Shown here piece by piece: positions 40,196-48,570 of a stretch of 64,000 nt of DNA. Each line of letters starts with the position of its first letter. Positions within the stretch are counted from its first letter, which is position 1. A program made the position numbers and the translations under genes. Under the pieces are notes generated by a model that was given only the letters and a program-made list of their open reading frames with translations, was not told the DNA's origin and made no database searches. The DNA is from Lewinellaceae bacterium (GTDB taxonomy: Bacteria; Bacteroidota; Bacteroidia; Chitinophagales; Saprospiraceae), in NCBI GenBank assembly GCA_020636105.1, contig JACJYL010000002.1, positions 620,001-684,000 of the forward strand. Direction: 5' to 3'.

Positions 40196-40609
40196 ATGAG
40201 AAATTCACTCCTTATTCTTTTGATCTTTTTCTTTATCCCTCCAATGCTCCATAGTCAAATGACTGAAATTACCTGCACGAACGGAGGTGAATTCTGCGTA
40301 GGTTTTTCTGCCGAAAACTATGCACAGGTACAGATCACGACACCCCCTCCCATTCCTCTGCCCAGCAATTCCACTTTCACTTATATCTGGACGGTAAGGC
40401 ACCAAAATGGCACCACCTGGATCTGGCATACAAACCTGGATTGCAAAGCCATTCCAATCCCATGGGAAGGAGAATATACGATTCGGGTAAAAATTCTTTA
40501 TGTAAAAAAATATCAAAACTATCCTTTTGCTGCCTTTTGGTCCAACACGATTAAAGTTTATGGAAAACAATGCCAGCTTGACGGAGTAGACGCCCATAAA
40601 GGCAATTGA
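40196..40609 (+). CDS. Small secreted protein of unknown function
   Basis: The 137-residue protein has a signal peptide (about 1-20, ending MLHSQ). The mature part has four cysteines and a PKD/Ig-like pattern (FTYIWTVRHQNGTTWIWH, GEYTIRVKILY), suggesting a single small beta-sandwich. It has its own promoter at 39905 and terminator at 40620, so it seems to be transcribed alone. No function can be assigned. Confidence 0.7.
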   Translation: MRNSLLILLIFFFIPPMLHSQMTEITCTNGGEFCVGFSAENYAQVQITTPPPIPLPSNSTFTYIWTVRHQNGTTWIWHTNLDCKAIPIPWEGEYTIRVKILYVKKYQNYPFAAFWSNTIKVYGKQCQLDGVDAHKGN

Positions 40610-40619
40610 TTTCACCCGT

Positions 40620-40658
40620 GGCGGGCTCCGGAATTTTTCAGGAATCCCGAAGCCCGCC
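40620..40658 (+). terminator. Hairpin terminator after the small secreted gene
   Basis: GGCGGGCT...AGCCCGCC arms with inner CCGG/CCCG pairing lie 10 bp after the stop, followed by TTCTGTCTTT. The T-tract is broken, so termination strength is uncertain. Confidence 0.55.
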
Positions 40659-41120
40659 TTCTGTCTTTCATCTGCAACATTTGTCTTCCTTTCTTGTTGG
40701 GTCAACCCCTGTTACCGAAGCTGTTCTTTACCGTTACCGGGAAGCCTTGCTTTCTTTATCCCATCTGCTTCAGGATATCCTGCCTTAGGCCCCTAAATAA
40801 ATATAATTCATTAATTTACAAAACATTATACATTTCAATCATTTACTGCCGCCCCGGCATCCCCTTTGGGTTTAACTCATTCCTGGCGGAGCCTACCCGG
40901 GAGAAAATTATTTCACCCTCGTATATTGGCTTCTGTTTCGGCAATCGTCCATAATGAATAATTTTATTTTTCCTTTCCTTTTTATTTCTGAATTAATGCT
41001 TCTTAATTTATTTTACCGAACAAATAAGGTTTGACCTGATATACCGTAATTTTATGCCGGAAGTCTTTGGGTCAACCTCCCGGACCCGTTGTTTTCTAAA
41101 CCAAATTCAATCGATAATCC
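40659..41120. other. Gap before the symporter gene
   Basis: No gene is recognised. TTTG near 41030 is followed 19 bases later by TATGCC, a partial promoter match only. Confidence 0.4.
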
Positions 41121-42650
41121 ATGGCCTCCTCCTCTTACGTTCTTTGGACCAGCATTTTAATTTCTATCTACGGATTAATCATTTTATTTTTTGTCGTAAG
41201 GGGCGCCAGGAAGACCCGTTCGATGAATGATTATGCCGTGGGAAGCATCAACTTTTCCCCCACTGTAGTGGGATTATCCCTTGCCGCCTCCATGACGAGC
41301 GCGGCTACTTTCATCATCAATCCCGGCTTCATTTCGTTATACGGCATCAGTGGCATTTTAGCCTTTGCCGTGGTTTTACCACTAGCCATTTTTCTTTCAT
41401 TGATCGTATTGACCAAAAGTTTCAGGAAACACGGTGCCAGCGTCAAAGCGCTCACCATGGCCCAGTGGATTGGTAAACGGTACGACAGCAAGGGATTCGC
41501 CCTGCTTTTTGGAGTGCTTTCCCTCTTACTTATTACCTTCATCGTTCTGATCTGTGTGGGGATGACGAAAGTATTGGCCGAAGCCCTCAATGTGAAGGAA
41601 TTGTATGTTTTGATCGGACTTGTGGTTTTTGTTTTTGGTTATATGATGTTCGGAGGAGCCAATTCTATGGTTTACACCAATGCGATCCAGGCGGGTATGA
41701 TGCTCGTTGTGGCCGTTATCCTGCTGACTTCGGGGTATGAACACTTCAGCAACGGGGTACACGGATTCCTGGATAAACTCGCCACCATAGATCCTAATCT
41801 CATCACCCCTACCAATCCAAACAGCCTGCTTTTCCGGGATTATTTTGAGATCATCTTCTGCAATTTCGTAGTTGGTATCGCCATTGTGTGCCAGCCCCAT
41901 ATCATTACCAAATCACTATTGCTCAAAAACGAATCGGATGTCAACCGCTACCTCACTGTTGCCATTTTGGCGGAAGTCCTCTTTTTTGCTGTCGTCTTTG
42001 TAGGGCTATATGCAAGACTTTCCTTCCCTGATTTTATGGTTGATGGCAAAACCATCAACATGGATGGCATGGTTTCCGCTTATGTCGTAAGGGAATTCCC
42101 GGTATATGTCGGCCTCATTGTCATCCTGGGATTGCTTTCTGCCGGGTTATCTACCCTCGAAGGGTTGATCCAAAGTGTTCCCACCAGTATTACTTCCGAC
42201 ATCATAGAACCGCTTGCGGGAAATGCACTTGGCACCGGCGAACAGAAACAAAAACGCCTCATATTCATCAACAAAATGGTCATTGTGCTGGTCGGACTGG
42301 TCTCCATTTTCCTTTCCTATGATCAATTGAACCATCCCAGTCTGAGTGTGGGTATTTTCGCCCAAAACGGGGTCTATGCTTATTTTTCCGCTGCCTTTGT
42401 TCCCGTGCTTCTGGGCATTTTCTTCGATAAGATTCCAAAGATCGCTCCCTTTGCCGCATCGGTCGTAGCCATCCTGGTCCATTTTTCCATTTATTACGGA
42501 CATCTTACCCCTTACACTCAGCCCCCTGTTGGCAATCCCGCCGTGGCGAGTACCTTTGCTATTGTGGCTTCGGCGATCGTAGGATTTGGATTGTATTTCC
42601 TGTTCCGTCAACCGGCAGACTCTAAAAGAGCTGTTTCCCGGGAAGCCTGA
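41121..42650 (+). CDS. Sodium/solute symporter (SSS family)
   Basis: This 509-residue inner-membrane protein has about 13 hydrophobic spans. The pattern is that of the SSS family: N-terminal NDYAVGSINFSPTVVGLSLAASMTSAATFI, then GGANSMVYTNAIQAGMM and the later GLLSAGLSTLEGLIQSVPTSI. Relatives carry monocarboxylates, proline, pantothenate or sugars; the substrate cannot be read directly. A cytosolic alpha/beta hydrolase starts 28 bp downstream, with a terminator after it, so the two form a small operon. That suggests the imported compound is an ester or amide split by the hydrolase. Confidence 0.9.
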   Translation: MASSSYVLWTSILISIYGLIILFFVVRGARKTRSMNDYAVGSINFSPTVVGLSLAASMTSAATFIINPGFISLYGISGILAFAVVLPLAIFLSLIVLTKSFRKHGASVKALTMAQWIGKRYDSKGFALLFGVLSLLLITFIVLICVGMTKVLAEALNVKELYVLIGLVVFVFGYMMFGGANSMVYTNAIQAGMMLVVAVILLTSGYEHFSNGVHGFLDKLATIDPNLITPTNPNSLLFRDYFEIIFCNFVVGIAIVCQPHIITKSLLLKNESDVNRYLTVAILAEVLFFAVVFVGLYARLSFPDFMVDGKTINMDGMVSAYVVREFPVYVGLIVILGLLSAGLSTLEGLIQSVPTSITSDIIEPLAGNALGTGEQKQKRLIFINKMVIVLVGLVSIFLSYDQLNHPSLSVGIFAQNGVYAYFSAAFVPVLLGIFFDKIPKIAPFAASVVAILVHFSIYYGHLTPYTQPPVGNPAVASTFAIVASAIVGFGLYFLFRQPADSKRAVSREA

Positions 42651-42678
42651 TCTCCTGCCTTTTTTAACCAATGGCTTC

Positions 42679-43551
42679 ATGGAAAAAATCAAATATCCCT
42701 ACCCAACAAAAAAAATCCATCTGGGCAAAACCGTCCGGATCGCCTATGTCGATGAAGGGAAAGGAGACTACACTCTTTTGATGATCCACGGCCTGGGCAG
42801 CTATTTGCCTGCCTGGCAAAAAAATATTGAAGGACTGAAAAATCATTTCAGGTGTGTGGCCGTTGACCTGCCCAATTACGGCAAATCTTCCCGGGGGGAC
42901 TACCCTTTTACCATGAATTTTTTCGCCCGGACCATCGTTGATTTCATAGAAAGGCTTCAGCTTAAAAATGTCGTATTGGTCGGTCATTCCATGGGAGCAC
43001 AAATAGCTATGACGACCGTTCTGAAAACCAGGGCCTCCATTCAAAAACTGGTCCTACTGGCCCCTGCAGGTTTTGAGGTTTTTTCAGCAGAGGAAAAAGG
43101 CTTTTTTTATAAATCTGTCACCCCGGAAACGATAAAAAAGACTTCAACTACACAGATCGAACAGAACTTTGCCCTTAATTTTTTCAACAATGAATTACCG
43201 CATGACGCCCGGTTCATGTTCGAAGACCGGCTGAGGATGCGGGCCGACCCAATCGAATACGACCACTATTGCCGGATGATCCCCAAATGCGTAAAAGGCA
43301 TGCTTGAAGCACCTGTTTTTGACCACCTTCAGAACATCAATATTCCAACGCTTATTCTTTTTGGGAAAGGGGACCTGCTCATTCCCAATAAGTTATTGCA
43401 CCCTGATCTGGATTCTTTCCAGGTAGCTCAATCCGGTCAGCAAAAAATTCATAAAAGCAACCTCCATATGTTATCCGGATGTGGTCATTTTATACTCTGG
43501 GAACGCCCTGGGATCGTCAATGATCATATCTCAAATTTTGTTGTAAACTAA
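42679..43551 (+). CDS. Cytosolic alpha/beta hydrolase
   Basis: The enzyme has 290 residues from the start MEKIKYPYP; the longer open frame from 42586 overlaps the symporter gene and is rejected. The oxyanion-hole region is LMIHGLGSYLPAW, the nucleophile is Ser104 in VGHSMGAQ, and the catalytic His lies in SGCGHFILWERPG. There is no signal peptide. It is a clear paralogue of the lipoprotein hydrolase at 50155, sharing long blocks such as the HGLGSY.PAW...NI region and VFDHL. The two would act on similar substrates on opposite sides of the inner membrane. Confidence 0.88.
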   Translation: MEKIKYPYPTKKIHLGKTVRIAYVDEGKGDYTLLMIHGLGSYLPAWQKNIEGLKNHFRCVAVDLPNYGKSSRGDYPFTMNFFARTIVDFIERLQLKNVVLVGHSMGAQIAMTTVLKTRASIQKLVLLAPAGFEVFSAEEKGFFYKSVTPETIKKTSTTQIEQNFALNFFNNELPHDARFMFEDRLRMRADPIEYDHYCRMIPKCVKGMLEAPVFDHLQNINIPTLILFGKGDLLIPNKLLHPDLDSFQVAQSGQQKIHKSNLHMLSGCGHFILWERPGIVNDHISNFVVN

Positions 43552-43565
43552 AATTATTCCCCTCC

Positions 43566-43595
43566 CCGGGAAGTGATCTTCCTGGCTCTTTTTTT
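43566..43595 (+). terminator. Terminator of the symporter-hydrolase operon
   Basis: CCGGGAAG, a TGAT loop and CTTCCTGG are followed by CTCTTTTTTTG, 15 bp after the stop. Confidence 0.8.
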
Positions 43596-44111
43596 GTTCT
43601 GGGTAAGATCAGGTCACACTATTAAATAAGAACACATAAATATTTAATAATCAATTAGTTGAAATTGTTTTTTCGAAAATAAACACAAAAGTCAACCCTT
43701 ATTTTCTATAAAACGCCCCACCTTCCTTTTCGGCCAATTCCTATCTTTGAGGAAAGAACGGATTTATTTTATAGGGCAAAGAAAAAGCAAAAGAATATTC
43801 CTTTTATTTTTCACAGAACTCTATTTAACCCCAACTAAATTATGAAATACAAAATCACCTAAGCAATGGCAAAACAATAAAATCCAGGTTTTAGGATCGC
43901 TCCCTTTTCGTTCTTTGGATGAAAAAATCCTGGTTGGAAAAAGCGGTTTAAATCAGGAAAATCAGGGATAAGCCATTTCAAAAAAGTGCATGGTCATGGC
44001 AAAGCCTGTAAGCACCAGGTTTTCCGATAATAAGCCCGGCTACCATTGTTTTTACCTAACGAAAATGAAGGAAATGATTTTCCTTTTTTGACAAAATAGA
44101 ACCAAACAAAA
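43596..44111. other. Gap before the KASIII-like gene
   Basis: No gene is recognised. TATCTTTG at 43742-43749 fits the TAnnTTTG promoter element, but there is no TTTG about 20 bp upstream. If it is used, the leader to 44112 would be about 350 bases. Confidence 0.4.
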
Positions 44112-45101
44112 ATGCGCAACGCCGTTATACTTTCGACAGGAAGTTACGTTCCTGAAAATGTTATCCCTAACAGCTACTTTGACGAATTACTCGGGCAGGA
44201 TGTCAGCACCTGGCTCAGCGAGAATGTTCAGATTTACGAACGTCGCTGGTGCACGGAACAAGAAAGCACTGCCGACCTGTGTGAAAAAGCAGCCCTTCAG
44301 GCCCTGGAAAGAGGGTCTCTGACCGCAGACGCGATTGATCTGATCATCATTGCAACGGATACCCCGGAATTTATTTCTCCTTCCACGGCATCTGTGGTCC
44401 AGGACAGGATCGGTGCCGTCAATGCCGGAACCTTCGACCTCAATACCGCCTGTGCAGGATTTGTCACCGCCCTTGATGTAGCTTCCAAATATATACGTTC
44501 CGATGAAAACTACCGGAACATTCTCGTGATCGGCGCTTATGCCATGAGCAAATACCTCAATATGCAGGATAAAAAGACCGTCACCTTATTCGCCGATGGT
44601 GCCGGGGCGGTCATCCTGAAGGCCGAAGAAAATTCAGACAGGGGGTTCATTGGGAGCCAGCTGATCTCCAAAGGACAATACAACGAATGGATGGGAATTT
44701 ACGCCGGCGGCACCCATGAACCCATTACGGAGGAGGTCATCCAAAACCACGACCATCAACTGAAGTTTGTGAAAAAGTTTCCTCCTGAACTCAACCCCGA
44801 TATCTGGTCAGAAATGGCCCGAACCTTATGTAAAAGACACGACTTAAACCTTGAGGACGTCGATAACTTTTTTATCACCCAGATCAATATCAACAGCATT
44901 TTCGAAACGATGGACAAACTGGATCAGCCCCGTAAAAAAGCCCATACGGTTATGCATCATTATGGTTATACGGGGTCTGCATGCATTCCGATGGCGTTGA
45001 ATGACGCCGTCGAAAAAGGCATTGTCCAAAGAGGTAATCTCATGTTTTTCATCGGATCAGGCGGGGGCCTGGCTTTTGCCAGTGCAGCTTTTAGATTTTG
45101 A
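44112..45101 (+). CDS. KASIII/FabH-like thiolase-fold protein without the catalytic His and Asn
   Basis: The protein has 329 residues. The active-site Cys114 sits in NTACAGF, and the C-terminal fold ends in GSGGGLAFASAAFRF, as in 3-oxoacyl-ACP synthase III. Aligning to FabH by eye, the HQAN motif is TQIN (Thr256 for His) and GNTSAAS is GYTGSAC (Tyr286 for Asn). Decarboxylative condensation needs both residues, so ordinary FabH activity is unlikely. An acyltransferase, hydrolase or primer-loading role is more plausible. It is followed by a lipase and an acyl-CoA ligase in the same direction. Confidence 0.85.
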   Translation: MRNAVILSTGSYVPENVIPNSYFDELLGQDVSTWLSENVQIYERRWCTEQESTADLCEKAALQALERGSLTADAIDLIIIATDTPEFISPSTASVVQDRIGAVNAGTFDLNTACAGFVTALDVASKYIRSDENYRNILVIGAYAMSKYLNMQDKKTVTLFADGAGAVILKAEENSDRGFIGSQLISKGQYNEWMGIYAGGTHEPITEEVIQNHDHQLKFVKKFPPELNPDIWSEMARTLCKRHDLNLEDVDNFFITQININSIFETMDKLDQPRKKAHTVMHHYGYTGSACIPMALNDAVEKGIVQRGNLMFFIGSGGGLAFASAAFRF

Positions 45102-45150
45102 CGATAGCCGTTCTCCTTTACTTTAATTTTTAACCTGAAATCATTAAATT

Positions 45151-46224
45151 ATGAACCTCCCAATCAAACGTTTTTTCATGCTGCTTTACCTTGGCGCTTT
45201 CACTTTTGCCTGTCAAAAAGAAAGTACGCCTGAAAAGCAAGGCCCTGAACTCGATCAAACCATCCAATATGAGGCAGAGCCGGTGTTGGACCATTACGAC
45301 ATTTCACAACTCGTATCCCAACCCTCCCAGGACCGCAATGTCCCAAATGACGCGACGCTCACAGTACATTTTCAAAACTGGCTCAATGCCAATGGTTATG
45401 GCGGCTATAATTTTTCGCGCAGTGATATCAATGGAGACAGCTACGGTGGGAAGGTCAACAACAGCACCCCGGTAAATAAACAACCGGTGATTTTTATCCA
45501 TGGCAACAGCGATAAGGCTGTCGGAAACGTTTATGGACAAAGCGGCTGGACCAACTCCCTGAATTATTTTCTTGCCCACGGGTACACCCAATCTGAATTG
45601 TATGCTATTACCTGGGGAGACGCCAATCCGTTTAGTTCGGCCAATAATTACCACTCGAAAGAAAACGTGACCAAAATTCGCGCTTTCATCGAAGCTGTAC
45701 TCGATTATACGGGGGCTTCAAAAGTGGATATTATTTCCCATTCCATGGGAGTGACCCTTTGCCGGAAGGCCGTTAAAGGCGGATATGGCTACGATCCAAA
45801 TGACGGAGGCTCCTATTATATCGGGCCTTCCATTACAGGATCGATTGATGTCTTTGTTGGCATAGCAGGAGCCAACCAGGGACTCACCAATTGCTATTAC
45901 GCCAGCTCGACACCTACTTGTGATGATGTAAACGGATTTTACCCGGGTTACCTGTGGGGTTGGTATGGCCCCTATGGCGTTTCGGATTACCTCGTAGACC
46001 TGAATGCCACCTCGGGTTTTGAAGGCGCCTATCGTTACAGTATTTGGTCGAGTGTGGATCAGATTGTAGGATACAATTGCATCGTTTACGGGAAAAATAC
46101 CTGTAAGCTTCCCGGACAAACAGGACAAAAAGCATATAACTCAACACCCTACGGACATTTTAACCTCAAAGACCTGACGGAAGCCGTACAATACGAAATG
46201 GTACTTAATCACACTATATTATGA
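45151..46224 (+). CDS. Lipoprotein lipase of class 2 type
   Basis: The enzyme has 357 residues. The lipobox FTFAC puts the lipid anchor at Cys21. The alpha/beta-hydrolase core has FIHGNSD (oxyanion region) and Ser198 in ISHSMG. The Lipase_2 layout is clear, and the catalytic His is probably the one in TPYGHFNLKD near the end. Relatives include EstA-type lipases and the PHB depolymerase PhaZ7. It would act on the cell surface or in the periplasm on lipids or polyesters. The TGA stop overlaps the ATG of the ligase gene (ATGA). Confidence 0.8.
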   Translation: MNLPIKRFFMLLYLGAFTFACQKESTPEKQGPELDQTIQYEAEPVLDHYDISQLVSQPSQDRNVPNDATLTVHFQNWLNANGYGGYNFSRSDINGDSYGGKVNNSTPVNKQPVIFIHGNSDKAVGNVYGQSGWTNSLNYFLAHGYTQSELYAITWGDANPFSSANNYHSKENVTKIRAFIEAVLDYTGASKVDIISHSMGVTLCRKAVKGGYGYDPNDGGSYYIGPSITGSIDVFVGIAGANQGLTNCYYASSTPTCDDVNGFYPGYLWGWYGPYGVSDYLVDLNATSGFEGAYRYSIWSSVDQIVGYNCIVYGKNTCKLPGQTGQKAYNSTPYGHFNLKDLTEAVQYEMVLNHTIL

Positions 46225-47756
46225 TGGTTCAAAATCAGGATTGGATAAATCAGTGGGCCATATACAGCCCGGACAAAATTGCTGTTAAAGAATACGAAAC
46301 GGGGAGGGCCCTAAGTTACGGAGACCTCAACCGGATGAGCAATCGTCTTGCTCATCATCTTCAATCCCATTTTGGTATTGCCAAAGGTGATCGCATCGCT
46401 ATTCTGGCAGAAAACTGTCTTGAATATATCCTCCTGTTTGGCGCTGCCCAAAAAAACGGCTGCACCCTGGTTCCACTCAATTATCGTTTAACGTCTGCCG
46501 AAATTGATTATCTTTTGGAAGACTCCTCCCCAAAAATGGTAATCAGTGAGACAAAATTCCAGCACCTGCTCGAAGGTGCTGAAAAATACAATACCATTCC
46601 CGGAAAATGGTCAATCGAATCCCTTATGGACCTTTGCAATCCTCTGTCAACCCAAACAAAAGAGGTTGCTTTCGAAATGGTTCCTCTGGAGGAAGATCAC
46701 CCCATTTTCATCCTTTATACTGCCGGCACCACCGGCTTCCCGAAAGGAGCCATCTACTCGCATAAAATGCTGTTCTGGAACAGCATCAACACGGCCATGA
46801 GTCTGATCGTCAATTCAGAAAGCCGTACCGTCAACGTCATGCCCCCTTTTCATACCGGTGGATGGAACGTATTGCTGACGCCTTTTTTACATCATGGCGG
46901 TTATACCTGCCTGGTTAAAAAATTCGACCCTGATGTGGTGCTGGAATTGCTGGAAAGTGAAAAGACCACCATTTTCATGGCCGTCCCTACCATGCTGAAG
47001 ATGATCGCTGAATCGCCGGGGTTTGACCAGGCAGATTTCAGCGCAATGTATTACCTGATCGTAGGGGGTGAACCCATGCCTATTCCCCTCATAGAAAAAT
47101 GGCAGGCCAAAGGCGTTCCTGTACGTCAGGGATACGGTATGACCGAAGTGGGTCCCAACCTGACTTCTCTGCATCAGGATGACGCCGTAAGGAAAAAAGG
47201 TTCCATTGGAAGAGCCAATTTTTATGTCCGCATAAAAATTGTGGATGACCGAGGAAAGCAAGTGTCCGCGAATGAAGCCGGAGAGCTGCTGCTCAAAGGG
47301 CCAATGGTAACGCCCGGGTATTGGAACCATCCGGAAGCTACCGCCAAAACCATTGAAAACGGCTGGTTTCATACCGGGGATATGGTTCGCCAGGATGAGG
47401 AAGGTTATCTGTATGTGGTGGACAGGATCAAGAATATGTACATCTCCGGTGGGGAAAACGTATATCCCGCTGAAGTGGAACGGATCATCCTGGAAATGCC
47501 GGAAGTGTCGGCCGTTGCCGTAATCGGAATCTCTGATCCGCGATGGGGGGAAACGGGTAAAGCCTTTATTGTAAAACACAAAGGCGCTCAGATTCAGCCG
47601 GAAGAAGTAATCGCTTATTGCAAAAAAAAACTTGCAAGATTCAAAGTACCTAAATCCGTGGACTTTCTGGATGAGCTACCCAAAAACGATGCCGGCAAAC
47701 TGGATAAAAGGGCATTGAAAACATGGGCTGAAAATGGCCCCATGACAACGAAATAA
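46221..47756 (+). CDS. AMP-forming acyl-CoA ligase
   Basis: This 511-residue cytosolic enzyme has the phosphate-binding loop YTAGTTGFPKGA, the GYGMTEVGP segment, the hinge YVVDRIKNMYISGGENVYP and the catalytic Lys in NDAGKLDKRAL. All are intact, so it should activate a carboxylic acid to its CoA ester. The N-terminus (LSYGDLNRMSNRLAHHL) matches medium/long-chain fatty-acid CoA ligases. The start overlaps the lipase stop by four bases, so translation is probably coupled. The substrate is likely the acid released by the neighbouring hydrolases. Confidence 0.9.
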   Translation: MMVQNQDWINQWAIYSPDKIAVKEYETGRALSYGDLNRMSNRLAHHLQSHFGIAKGDRIAILAENCLEYILLFGAAQKNGCTLVPLNYRLTSAEIDYLLEDSSPKMVISETKFQHLLEGAEKYNTIPGKWSIESLMDLCNPLSTQTKEVAFEMVPLEEDHPIFILYTAGTTGFPKGAIYSHKMLFWNSINTAMSLIVNSESRTVNVMPPFHTGGWNVLLTPFLHHGGYTCLVKKFDPDVVLELLESEKTTIFMAVPTMLKMIAESPGFDQADFSAMYYLIVGGEPMPIPLIEKWQAKGVPVRQGYGMTEVGPNLTSLHQDDAVRKKGSIGRANFYVRIKIVDDRGKQVSANEAGELLLKGPMVTPGYWNHPEATAKTIENGWFHTGDMVRQDEEGYLYVVDRIKNMYISGGENVYPAEVERIILEMPEVSAVAVIGISDPRWGETGKAFIVKHKGAQIQPEEVIAYCKKKLARFKVPKSVDFLDELPKNDAGKLDKRALKTWAENGPMTTK

Positions 47757-47803
47757 CTTTAATAACTGAATAATATATATTTAACTTCCTAAACTTGATA
47801 ATC

Positions 47804-48445
47804 ATGAAAAATTTTAAAATTTTCTTGCTTTTATTTGCCCTCGCGGGCACTGTGATGGTTACTTCCACCAGCTGTGATAAAGACGATGGTGCCACCTGTT
47901 CTGATGGTATTCAAAACGGAAATGAAACTGGTGTTGACTGCGGTGGTGATTGTGCTGCCTGTCCTACCTGTGATGACGGTATTATGAACGGTGATGAAAC
48001 GGGCGTTGATTGCGGAGGTTCCTGCGATCCTTGTCCGGAGGGCGTTCAGAAAACAAAATGGCAATCTTCAGGCGCCAACATAGCGCTCTTACTGGCAGGT
48101 GCTCCGTTCAATGTCGATTCCATTTACGTTGAATTTGACCTGATTACTTACCGTGTTGAACAATTTTCAGGAGGGGTGATGACCGTATTGGAGGGCAATT
48201 ACACCCAATCCAAATCCGGATTCGGCAATATCTGGGATATCATCCTGAACCAATCCACACCGAGTTCGCTGACGGCCACCGGCATCTACGAAATCTCTGT
48301 AGATGGCAACCTGATGACTTACGAAGTTTTGCAAACCGAACCGGACCTGGGTTATACACCACCTACCGCAGCGGCAGGTTTCGGTAGTACCAACGGAGGC
48401 ACTTTCTCTACCTGGAATGTTCAGAAATACGAAAAAATTGATTAA
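47804..48445 (+). CDS. Cys-rich lipoprotein with two DGxxNGxETGVDCGG repeats
   Basis: This is a 213-residue lipoprotein (lipobox TSTSC, Cys24). Two tandem modules follow, with C.DGIQNGNETGVDCGG and CDDGIMNGDETGVDCGG, then a domain of about 130 residues without recognised family. Such cysteine modules are common in surface proteins of myxobacteria and Bacteroidota and may bind metal. I use the ATG at 47804 rather than the upstream TTG. It may be a surface partner of the lipase locus. Confidence 0.8.
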   Translation: MKNFKIFLLLFALAGTVMVTSTSCDKDDGATCSDGIQNGNETGVDCGGDCAACPTCDDGIMNGDETGVDCGGSCDPCPEGVQKTKWQSSGANIALLLAGAPFNVDSIYVEFDLITYRVEQFSGGVMTVLEGNYTQSKSGFGNIWDIILNQSTPSSLTATGIYEISVDGNLMTYEVLQTEPDLGYTPPTAAAGFGSTNGGTFSTWNVQKYEKID

Positions 48446-48464
48446 ATGATTTTACTGCGCCATG

Positions 48465-48502
48465 GCCTTTCGGATCTCCGTCCCCCGGGAGATTCGAAGG
48501 GC
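48465..48502 (+). terminator. Strong hairpin after the Cys-rich lipoprotein gene
   Basis: The arms GCCTTTCGGATCTCC and GGGAGATTCGAAGGGC pair over about 15 bases. There is no immediate T-tract, although TATTTTTTG occurs nine bases later. It may be a partial terminator or an mRNA-stabilising element in the operon. Confidence 0.45.
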
Positions 48503-48570
48503 TAAGGCACGGTATTTTTTGCCTGCTGAATTTCGCTTTCCTTCCGGACAAAACATAAAATTGCTAACCC

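Noticed and set aside
42586..42678. Longer N-terminus of the cytosolic hydrolase
   Set aside because: It lies inside the symporter coding region, and the conserved domain starts after the inner ATG.
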